Assembly: GCA_034401795.1 (NCBI GenBank)
Contig: CM067369.1
Coordinates: forward strand, 138,706,496 to 138,770,495
Source of the DNA: Chaetoderma sp. LZ-2023a
Taxonomy: Eukaryota > Mollusca > Caudofoveata > Chaetodermatida > Chaetodermatidae
Length of the DNA: 64,000 nt
Reading direction: 5' to 3'
Positions 11,901 through 23,900 of the stretch are shown one piece after another. The translations under genes and the position numbers were made by a program. The notes under the pieces are model-generated. The model was not told the DNA's origin, did not search any database, and worked only from the letters and a program-made list of their open reading frames with translations. Each line of letters starts with the position of its first letter. The first letter of the stretch is position 1.

Positions 11901-14900
11901 ACTGCCCCCCAACCTTTGGTAGCAGGGACGACACCAGCGTGGGCAGAACGCTATGCAGAAAACCCTGCATAGCCGGACCAAACCACGCCGGCGGTGCCAT
12001 CTCCGCCACCTCCAGCTGGGGACGTGGAGCACCCCCACCGGCCGAACCGGGCGCTCCACGATTTCCTCTCGGACCGCCTGACCCCGCGTCAGACCCAGCC
12101 AAGTCCTTCTGGGCAAGGAACTTAACCATCGTTTCGACGGACCACACTGCACAAACATTACACCTATGATCTATATTACACAGGGCACACCTAAAACAGA
12201 CATGGGCCTTGAACATTACACGGACAAACTTATGGCAGTCGTCACATGATGGCGGGGCTGGCTTGGCCTATAAAATAAGCACAAACCTACAATAAACAAG
12301 CGGAACGAGACCCGGATGGAAGGCAGACAATTAATTTTCAAATATTTTGACTCATAAATTAACCGTAACCTCCCCGCACCCCACCCCGCCACGTTGCAAC
12401 AACGATCGCATTGATTATGACGACAAGTACGCGGCGGGCACAACACACCCATAATAGATCCTCCAGGATGTGTAACGGCTCCAGGAATCATATCGCATAG
12501 CATTCAGGGTATATTTACTAATCAATATAAATTATACTCCTAACGAAAGCAGCACGATATGTGAAGAAAAGAACAAAATGTATAACAAACTGCTGTCTCA
12601 CACGGTAAAACCGCAGACCACACATCTACTCAAGAATTTTGAAACCACCGATCATTGCAAACCGATCGTGATCGCACGTAAACTTGATCATTCTAAAGTT
12701 TCCGGTACCATTTTTAGACGCAGCACCCAGAATAAGATGCGCGAATTAATGAAAAAAATTTTCTTCACATAAACATCCGAGCGACGGGTGTGACGTCACC
12801 CGCTCGGATTCTACGGAGAACGACGTCAGCCGATATTCGTGTTAGAAATACCGTAGCAAACACCTATTTTCATATCTGCCGATCGCCTGTTGGGGTTAAA
12901 GAAGGCGATCGTCTGGCATATATCGTTGTTAGCACACGTCCCAGATTCTATGGGGTCAGAAATTGGAACATGCGACACAACGAAATTTAGAGACCTAAGT
13001 CTTTTAACTATGGATAATAAAGAACAATACAACCTGGTTGTCTTGGGCGGTATTCTCCATAGTCCTTAGTTAATCCTTTCAGAACACACAAACTATCACT
13101 GATTAAAGACTTAGATTATTTTAAAACACTAAAATCCTTAATGCAAAAAGCATGTATTGCTCTTGTTGCTATGCAAACAAGAATGAGCTCTATGGTAAAC
13201 GGGTACTCGGCAGTTGGGAGCCGAGTACCCGGTTCCCAGGAGTCGGTAAAGCTTTCTAAGTCTATAATCCAAGGCCAGCTGTATATCAGAAGTAACAGAA
13301 TGGTGAGTATTGATCGAAGGAGAAAACCTAGTGGCCATAACGTTGCGCTTTCGCTTAGAAAACAGACAACGTCACTTTGCTAATACAGATATTAGATGTC
13401 AATACAGGATCATATTAACCAGATTTGGTGTAGCTATATCAAATATGACAAAACATGCTCACTAACTAATTTAACGTAAATCGATTATTAGTAACAGCAT
13501 CCTTAATAGAAGTTACATGCCAATTCTTTAGGTTGAGCGGTTTTAATTTCGTAGCAGCAAATGTATCTAATAAAAGTCGCATCCAAATTTCAGCAGTTTG
13601 TGTAAAGAAAAAAAAATGTTGTGAGTTAAATAACGTATAAATTAAATGTCACAGAAAAAGAAATTTGAAAAGAAATTTTGCAATAACTTCACAGAGATAG
13701 CATCAAAATTATGCCACTTCCTTATATGAAATAACTACATGTATCAACGAAAAATGTTATCAAACAGGTACCCGTTATGCGGATCGAACGTATAATACTC
13801 GGTCACCATCACGTAATAATTACTATATGTATATAGTAATTTCTCTGAGCTCCCAAGTCCAGTGTATTAGGTCCGAAAATCGGAGGCGATTCTACCTAGT
13901 ACTTGCTCTTAGTATTGCTGGTTCTTAATCTGATACGTTTAAGCCGTCACTGTCATAGCTACTTGGGTAAAATAAATGACACTTTGCCAGTGTCCCCATC
14001 TCAAGGCTCCTATTTACGTGTATTACGCAAGTATCTACTCGGGTATGAATATTCACGTTTTCGTGCTACTCAATTAACATGAGAGTCATGATCTAAGCTT
14101 GTATAACGGATTCATCACACTTATATTTTTTCTCTACGACATTTTGTCATAATTATAATTAATGTTGATGAAATAAACAATATTTATTAAAGCATACACA
14201 ATATTTAGGCAGTCCCATTTAATAATTTCACTCCCGCGATGATGGATATCAGGTATACATTAAGCAAGGTCATAAGACGGTAAGAATTTGTGTTGTGAAA
14301 TTGTGTTAAATTTTCATGCTATGCTTTTTTTCATTTTAGAGAGTCAATTTCAACATTTTCTTGAAATATAGCTACCTGGTAATAGAAGTCGCCCTTGTCC
14401 TATTAGAAGCCTCATGGAAACAATGTCTTCCACTCCAAATATGTTCAAAATATTCCACATAACATTTCGTACATCGTGTTCAACATTGTACTAACTAAAA
14501 TGTTTCTGTGTCGATTTTGGAAACATGTAAATTAATTTATGAGCAGTACTGTAAATCGATCAAAAAGATGACAAAAATTCCAGAGATAATAATTTCAATG
14601 GGAAAATTTTTCTTTGATCTATATTATCAAAATGATTGGTCAAACTGACCTAGCTAGTTCTTATCTGGCATATCTGAGTGATGCATTCTGCCCAAAGCTA
14701 CCCAGCTACCAAGGCAGAAGTTAATAGCTATAAGTACATGTATGAGACTAAACGTGCCACTGAACTATTCACTTTCAATTTTCACATAGATGAATCCATT
14801 TCTAGCTATGCTCCCATAACTTCTTGACGTCTGTTGGAATCAATTTGAAACCTGAATTTAAAAAAAATTTATTTCAGGCAGCGATGATCCCACTCAAATT

Positions 14901-17900
14901 TGTTTCAAAATATTCAACAGAATGTTTATTAATCCTTTAACCCTAAAATTTATTCAAGAAAATCTCAATTTTCTAATAGAAAATGTTCATTTGCAGACCA
15001 AAGAGAAGACTATTTTTGAAAATTTCCACTGGAATGACTGGCTCGGTTATCGAGCCAGTCATTCCATTGGTAAATTTTCAAAAACAGTCTTCCCTTGGTC
15101 TGCAAATGAAAATTTCTCAAGACCACTGCAGAAGTCGTTTTTGGCTGATATTAGCGGTAAAGGGTAAAATTGTAAATTCATCAAAGAAATAGAATTCATA
15201 CACTTTTGTGATAAGCATTCATATTTTCATGACAGAGCTACATCATTTTGATTATGACATCAGCTAACATGTGACTATTTGATTATGATGATATCCGATA
15301 TATTTGAGCAACAGATCGGATCCCCCTATTCGTGGACTATCATTCGCATTATATTGACGCAGTATCGAAGACAGAATCTGAGCTATGCATCCGTTATTTA
15401 CTTATACAGAATCCTAGATTTCTACTTGAATGCATTTCTTATCTGTCTCGTTCCTGCAAGCAACCAGACAATAATTTCAATTAGCAATACCTCTGAACCT
15501 ACTAAATATTTTGAAAACAATTTGACCGAAAGGTATTGGTGGGATAGCCACCAATAACTTTCAGTCAAATTGTTTTCAAAATATTTAACATGTCCAAGGA
15601 TAAAACCCCTAGAATAGGTCATCTGATACTCACATGTAGATCTTGTTTGTTACAAAGAACAAGCAGGGGTACGCCATCCAATGCTTCATTTGTAATGAGC
15701 TTCTCTGTAAGCAACAGATTTAGACTTAATCAAAATACTGTACTAAACTCAGAAATAACTTAACGTGTTTCCAAAACAAACTAAAATCTACTGTTCTATA
15801 TATTTTGAAAATAATTTGATTGGAAGAGATTGCTGCTGCAGGCAATTATGTTCAACACTTGTCTAACTGGTTATCCCATTCACCGATGAATTCCCTATAT
15901 CTCATTTTATTGATACAATACAGGAAAAATGTTGAATATTTTGAAATTAGTTTGACTGAAAGCCGTTGCTACCACTTTCAGTCAAATTAATTTCAAAGTT
16001 TTTAACAGGATAAGATTTACATGTATATCGCGAGCACTATACTTTTTCAGAGATTTGTCGGTGAAAAGGTTATGGTTGGCTGTATATATAACAATAGACT
16101 AAATGTTGTGGCTGTTTTAAAGGCAGCAACAGGTTCCTGTCAAATTAGTATTAAAATATTCAACAGCTTCCCTCTAGGCTTGTTTTGAAATTAGGATTTT
16201 GGGACATTAGGACTCAGATGAATTCTTTTGATGCAATGCATATTCTGCAGAATATTTTCAAATTAATTTCCATTTTGACTGGGACATGTTGCCGCCTATA
16301 TGGCTCTAACAGGTTCCAGTTGAATTACTTTAGTTTCAAAACATTCAACAGCTTTCTTGTATAGTTGTTTTGAAAATGGCACTGGTTATAACAGATTATA
16401 GAAGATGAATAAGTTTTTACGTAATTAATCTAATATTTAAACATTGATCGATTGCAGTTGGACAGCCAAATAACCAGAAAGAACAAGGGTAATAAAATCT
16501 TGGTACATGTAGTTCCGGGTGATGCATCAAAAGTAGGTCATGCTGAGGTCAAACTGCTCTACTTTTGTTACATCACATACCTTGATCCTAAAATGCATGC
16601 ATATACCCAGTTTGATTATGTTACACGAAAAACTCCTGAAATGACAGCCTGAAATAAGCTTTTATGATTGGCTGACAAACGAATGAATGAACAAACTAAC
16701 TAAGGGACAAGTTGTGGTTTATTGAGCTGCTACCTGTCTACCACAATTAGGGATGGCTCTTCATAGGTAAATAAGCACAAACATCTGTAATACTCATGCC
16801 ATTTGCATTTGGAAGAATTTTAATCGTGTCACTGTGACATTGATATTTGACCTTTTGACACCAAATTTATCACACAACTCCGGGTCCCCAAGGGCAACCC
16901 TCTACCAAAGTCTGGTCAAGATATCTCCAGTAGAACTAGTTATTAACAATTTGTGCCTGTCAGGAATATATTTTCAAAATAATAATTTTTTAATCTGGTC
17001 ACTGTGGACTTGATCTTTGACTTGAACTTTTTGCTTCTGTTTTTGTTTTGGAAATATGTTAACTTGTTTATGACCTGTACTGTACCATACATGCAGTCCT
17101 TGAAATTCTGATAATTTTGCCACAGATCAAAAATGGTTCACCAGGGCACTATTACAGCATTTTTTTCTAATTTCATCAATTATAATCTTTGTTCTACATT
17201 TAATGATTTGATATGCCATCACGATTGATACCTTGTATCCATGATAAAATCACATTACATGTAGGTAGGCCTACAATTTTCCTCTATGGCAAATATTTGC
17301 TGTGGCAAATTCAGTTTACCACAGCTTTGTCGATTGCTGTGTGCTGAATTTTGAGGGCTGCATGCATATATATGCCATTCACATTTACTATTACTTCTTT
17401 TACAAATAAGATTTATACAATGATTTTAAAGAGTGGCATCCTAATGGTAAATGATGCTGAATATTTCTTACCAAATGCTAGTTTTGACTCGTGAAGACGT
17501 TCATTATCGGCAGAGTCAATGATGTAAATAATTCCATGAGATTCGGCATAATACTGCAGAGAAAAACACACATGTATACAGTATAACTCATCAATAACTT
17601 AACATGTTTCCAAAACAAAAACACTCTGTTGAATATTCCAAACATAATTGGATTAGAAGTCATAGGCAGTAAAGCATTCGTCTAATTCAATTATGTTCAA
17701 AATATTCAACAGTATGTTACATTTTGTTTTGGAAACATGTTAAAGTGGAACACAAACCAAGAACGGCCACATCATGCCAAATGATGACTTAGTATACTTT
17801 AATTGAAATAAAATATATTATTACGGTAGCATTTTTTCAAATTCCTTAATAATAAATTTCGCCGCGGAAAGTCAATTTCTTAAAATTCTCATAAGAATCA

Positions 17901-20900
17901 TGACGTGATGTCATCACGTGAATGATTGATGTGGCATGACATCATCGTGTGAATAGTACTTTGTTGTTGATGATTGATAGCTCACAACAGCTCATCCAGA
18001 CACCACAATATTAATGGCATTCAAGAGAAATGCCAGAGTTTGATAAACTAGAACTTAAATCGGAACATTTTCTTCTAACATATCTAATCTGTAGCAAATG
18101 TGGTGCAACTTGAATACACATGGTTGACAATTCACGCGATGACATCATACCGTGAAGTTTGTTGTGTGACAAAATTCATGAAATTTTAACAATGAGATTT
18201 TGTGAGAATCTGTCAACTCCTTTTTAATTTATAAAATATGACAAAATCCTTTATTTTTGGTGGTTTTTATTGAAATCTACCCATAATTTCCATTTGTGAT
18301 CCCCTAAAATCAGGGTTCCCAGCACTTTATCAAAACAAAATTCCCTGAATTTTCCCTGATATTTCCCTGAGAAATTTCCAAGATTCCATGAGAAATATTT
18401 TCAATTTAACGAGGTTGTTGGAAAGTCAAGAGGTGGTTGCAGCAAAGCTACTAAGATGCTAATAATATATAAAACAGATTTGTGCCTGTGCAGACAATTT
18501 TAATTTATTTCCATTTTCAGTCAATGGCCACAACTTGGACACATGACTCAAGACGCACAACTGACAAACTGGGAAAATGCAAAACCTCTTTGGGGACACT
18601 GTCAAATTCCCTTAGTTTTCCCTCATTTTTGGTGTTTTTTAATTCCCTGACTTTTCCCTGACCGGAAAAATGGAAACTCATTTTTAAGGTTTCCCTGATA
18701 TCCAGAGTGGCTGGGAACACTGCCTTTCAGTTATTTCTCTGAGATGCATAATACCAGCATTGTATCTAAAGATGTTTTCATGCTCGATTACCTTAGCGCC
18801 ATAAGATATCAGGTTACCTTGAAAATAGACAATGGAGAGATCTGATCCGTCACTCAACTATCTGATGTCATAATTAATTACATCACTAGTAAGGCTTAGT
18901 TGACATCATAACCATAATGTCATATTATAACTCAGTAGTCAAAATAGAAATGTCTGTCACTAGTTTAGAAATTCTATATCTTTGAACAATATACAATTTA
19001 ATAAATATTCCGTTCAATATTTTAAAGCTAATTTGACTGAGAGATGTTGCTGCCTTAGGCAGCAACAGCTCCCAATCAAATTAGTTTCAAAATATTCAAC
19101 AGTACCTGAATAATTACCTTGAAATTGGGTTTCTAGGAATTCAAGGTTAAAAGTAGATAAATCTATTCCAACACAGGTACAACGTGGGCAGAGCTTGGCT
19201 AGCAATGAACCCTTACAAATTATTTGAAAATTTTCTTCTTTCACACAGTTCAATGTATGGCATAATATAAATGACATTTGTTTATCACTCGTCTAACAAG
19301 GGAATTTGTAAAAATTCCATAATGATGATGATAATGTACTCTATGCTTTGGCTGTAGTGGTAGAAGCATCCTACAGCTACAATCAGTCCTTCTTCGCCTT
19401 AAACCACTATGTCTTGTTCTCGGCTAAAATCTTTAGCTTCCTACGGTTCATTCTTGATCCGAGTGTACCGAGTCTTGTTTTCTTGACGTCACCTCGTATC
19501 ACGCTTAACACATTTATGCAATTACGTCCTCTCCTGGATTTATATAAGGCTCTATGTGCGGATGTGTCTTCTGGCATCCTTACCACATGGCCAAATATGG
19601 ATCATCTTTGCTGGCCTCCTTTTACGAATAGCAGCGATGTATTATGGATCTTGAAGTTGAATTGTGCATCATTGGAAATTATGCTTTTCTGCCATCGGTG
19701 TCCAGCGATGGTGCACGCAGACATCAAATGTGTCTAGTCCTGCCTTTGGTGCTGCCCAGCTGGTACAGTTGCATAGTGTCAAGGATACACACATTGCATT
19801 GTACAAACGTACCGTACCATTTTTAATTTGTCAATGGCATCACCCATTACTCACATTGCCATTATGAGTTTTAATCTGGTAACATATTTTTCTAATTTAG
19901 GGATCCGGTCCGTTGCTCACGTATCTGATGATATCATAATCAAATACAGCACACGCTAGCTGATGTCAGAATTAAAATGATGTATCTGTCACAAAAATTG
20001 AAAAGTCCATCACTAAAGTGTACGAGGTGTTTGTCTTTGATGAATTTATAATTTAATAAACACTGTTGAATATTTTGAAACTAATTTGACAAGGAGCTGT
20101 TGCTGCCTATGGCAGCAACAGAACCCAATCAAATTACTTTCAAAATATTCTACTGCTTACATGTATAGTTACCTTTAAATTTCTATTCTGGGAATATAGA
20201 GGTTTCGATTTCCATGACTGAGTCATGTCCCTTTGATTGTGACATCAACTAACAGGTGATGAATTTGATCAAGAAGTCAGATTCTTGATTGACAGATTGG
20301 ATTCCTTTATTGCATACAAATGCACCATGTTGAGAAACATACGTTATCCCACAATGACTGCAATTCCTCCTGACCGCCTAGATCCCAGAAATTCAACCTA
20401 CTTGAACCAATGTCAATTTTACCAACTAGAGAAGAAACAAGGAAAGATATTTATTTACAAGTGCATTTGAAACCAGTCAGATAAACTCACTGAAACCAAA
20501 TCATTAATGTTGTCAACTTGTTGCATAACAATGAAAAGTATATTATCAGTGATACTTTGGCTGAAAAATCTTCAACAGAACGTTTATTAAATAATAAAGA
20601 CATACAATTCATACAACTTGACAGACTATTAAGCATTTCTGATGGACTAGATCATGTCATTCATAACGTAATTGACTATACTGACATCAGCATCCATGTG
20701 ACAGTTAGTTATGATGTCATGTGATTGACTGATAAAATGGATTCCTCCATTGTTTTGCTACAGATTTTCACTCACAAGTCTGTGTCTAGTACATGTATGC
20801 GCAATAAAGACGCTTTAAAGTCGATTTTTGTCAGATTTAGTGGTGTGAACTATACACATTACCTAGCGGACTACATGTATATTCGGGGAATTCGTGAATC

Positions 20901-23900
20901 CATTTCGTCAGTCAATCATATGACGTCATAATCAACTACGCGATATGTATGCTGACATCATAATCATGACATCATGAATGATTCAATTTAGTCCATCTTT
21001 AACGCGTAATTGTTGTACGAATTGTATGTTTTTGCTATTTAATAAACATGCTGACAGGCAGCAACAACACCCAGTCAAATTAGTTTCAAAATATTCAACA
21101 GCTTACCTGTAGAGTTTTCTGGAAATTGATAGCCAGAGCACTCAGAGATCGATCGATCCCAACACGAATGAGGTGTGGGTGGAGCTTAGCTAGAGATTGG
21201 CGGGGGCATAGCTACAACTAGATAGGACCACTACGTTCAAGCTTAAGCACACTGATTGGCAAACCACCAAACACATGAGAGTGCAGAAAGTGTTTCAAAT
21301 TACATTCTCTGAGCCGAATAATCATTCTTTTGATGTGAAAAAGTTAAATAATCATTTTTTATCCTGTTACTCACTATTGAGCCCAACTGTTGTTGTAATC
21401 ATTAAGAGATTCAGGGACTTGTATTTCTTGTTAAACTTTGTCTTTGTCTGCTCCAGGTAAGTCTAAAACAAAACACAGTTTAGTGCCCCTTTCATATCAT
21501 AATCAGGGCTAGAAATTAACCTTTTTTTATTCGTGATCCATACGGATCAGTATACAGGAATTCTAATAAGGGGCCTTTTGAGAGTATATACGCCCAAAAT
21601 ACAGCTTGGGACCCCAAAAAGTGTTGGCAGTGAGTACACTGGGACCCTGAAAATCTTATTGTTAAAAATACTAAATAGTTTTATAGCCTTTTGCACAAAA
21701 ATACCTACATATGTACAAAATCTAGCATAGGACCACCACCAAAATTCATAGTTGTGAGTCCATGGTCCCCTCTGATTTTAGTGTGATGAGAAGTACTGCT
21801 TGGGAAGACCACATTTCAGCTGGGGACCCCTACATTTTAGGATGTTGAGTCCTGGGAAACTAAAAAATTTAGATGCCATAAGAAACACTGTCAGTATATG
21901 GGAAAATTCAGATCCCAAAAATTTTGTACTGATCAGTATTTCAGTATTGCCAAAACTGTAGGAATGCACAGAATACAATATTAATCAAATGTTCTGAATG
22001 CGCCATTTATCATTAGGATAATTAATCATTTAATCGCAAAGATGTCAAAATGCTTGCTTACATAATGACCATTGCAAGCCAAGAGAATATTTTTGAAAAT
22101 TTACCATTGGAGTGACTGGCTCATTTATCGAGCCAATTGAGCCAGTCATTTCAGTGGTAAAATTTCAAAAAGAGTCTTCTCTTGACCTGCAAATGGACAT
22201 TCCTCAAGATCACTGCAGAGGATGGTTTTGACCAGTTGGACCATTAATGTCAATACCAATTAATTATAAACTCAGTATCTTTGGTAAAATTAATGCTTTT
22301 TCCAACTTTGATGTTCTTCCCCCTACCCTACCGCCACCCCCATCTGGGGGTTGTCTAACAATCCACACCAAATTTGCTTGAATTCAACCAAATGGTTTCG
22401 GAGTAGATAGATGGATGGAAAAGATGGATAGACCAAAGCGATTGCAATATCCCCTCAGTTTTCTTCAAACATGTGGGGATAATCAAGTTGGGTAGTAAAC
22501 AACAGGTGTACATTGTACAAAAGATATAGGACAAAGTATGAACATGAGATCAATCATTACTTAACATACAAGTACACGTCAAACCTAACATCTTAGGTAC
22601 ATGTAGCATACGCTGAACCGTGATAATCAGGGACTGACCTACCCATTCGTAAATTTTCCAAATGCTAGGGAAATCAAGATCTGCCTTATAAATAAATATA
22701 AAAGCAGGATTGGCTAAATATTTGGATAATGGTTAAAATTATATATTACATGTACATAATTTCTAAGTAGAGAATCATTAAAATTAACTTTGAAAAACAT
22801 TTTAAGATAAGTATTTATGTAAAGTTCTAGTACTTATATTATGTGTTATTGTAACAAAGAAAACCCTGAAATCTTCATATCTCGGATCCAAAGCACCCAT
22901 ACAAAGCTGCTGTTGAATATTTTGAAACTAATCTGATTGCCTTGCAATACATGTCCCCTACCTGGTGATATAAATCTTTAGAGATTGACAGTCAAAAATT
23001 TCATTAAAAATTGTTAAAAGCAGCTGAAGCTTGAACTTGATCTGTAACTTCTTATAACATAGCAATAAACCAAGTCTCAGTTATATATGGTGATGAAGAA
23101 GGAAAGTCTTGAAAGCTGATATGTTTGTATTTCATAAGTCGAAAGGGGACATAACTCCATCAAAAAATTATGCAAACGCCTGAAACCCGAACTTGGTCTG
23201 TAGTTTCTCATAATAAAGTAATGTACCAATTCTCAGTTGAATATCTTGAAAGACTGCGAGAAAAAGGGCGGAAAACTAATATTTTTCGTATTTCATAGGT
23301 CGAAAGGGGGGCATAACTCCATCAAAGATTTATGCATACGCTTGAAACTCGAAATTGGTCTGTAACTTCTCATAACAAACCAATGTAGCAATTGGCAGTA
23401 TAATATCTTGAAAGACTGCGAAACAAAGTGCGGAAAACGAATATTTTTCGCATTGCATAAGTCGAAAAACTCCATGAAAAATTAACGAAAATGTCTGAAA
23501 CGCGAACTTGTTCTGTAACTCCTTACAATAAAGCGATACACCGATTTTCGCTTAAATATCTAGAAGGAGTGCGAAAAAGTGCGGAAAGTTGATATTTTTT
23601 CGTATTTCTTAAGTCGAAAGGGGGCATAACTCCATCAAAGATTTACGCATATGCCTGAAACTCCAAATTGATCTGTAACTTCTCATAACAAAGCAATGTA
23701 GCAGTTCTCAGTATAATATCTTGAAAGACTGAGAAAAAAGTGCGGAAAAATAATATATTTTGTATTTCATAAGTCGAAAGGGGGCATAACTCCATGAAAA
23801 ATTGACGAAAATGTCTGAAACTCGAACTTGCTCTGTAACCCCTTATACTAAAGTGATGGAACTGATTTTTCCTTAAATATCTTGAAGGAGTGCGAAAACA

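Larger units (their letters stand above)
6222..13324 (-). mobile_element. DIRS-A: near-complete DIRS-like retrotransposon in ARFRP1 intron 5
   Basis: 7103 bp on the minus strand, close in sequence to DIRS-D along its whole length. In element order it has a left terminal repeat (13324-13155), ORF1, pol (RT, RNase H, methyltransferase), tyrosine recombinase, an internal complementary region (6573-6472) and a right terminal repeat (6420-6222). Ends were set by matching the internal complementary region, which contains the complement of each terminus joined at AAT. No target-site duplication is evident, as expected for recombinase-mediated insertion. Pol and YR are open; ORF1 carries one TGA. It has the same transcriptional sense as ARFRP1. 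The left terminal repeat lacks 14 bp that DIRS-D retains. Confidence 0.92.

Noticed and set aside
11501..12169. Plus-strand frame of 222 codons over DIRS-A ORF1 (and its mirror at 55829-56617)
   Set aside because: Antisense shadow of a GC-rich repetitive-composition ORF; no motif.
18303..18730. 8-bp target duplication for the hAT-like element
   Set aside because: Flanking octamers CCTAAAAT and CCTTTCAG agree at only about half the positions.
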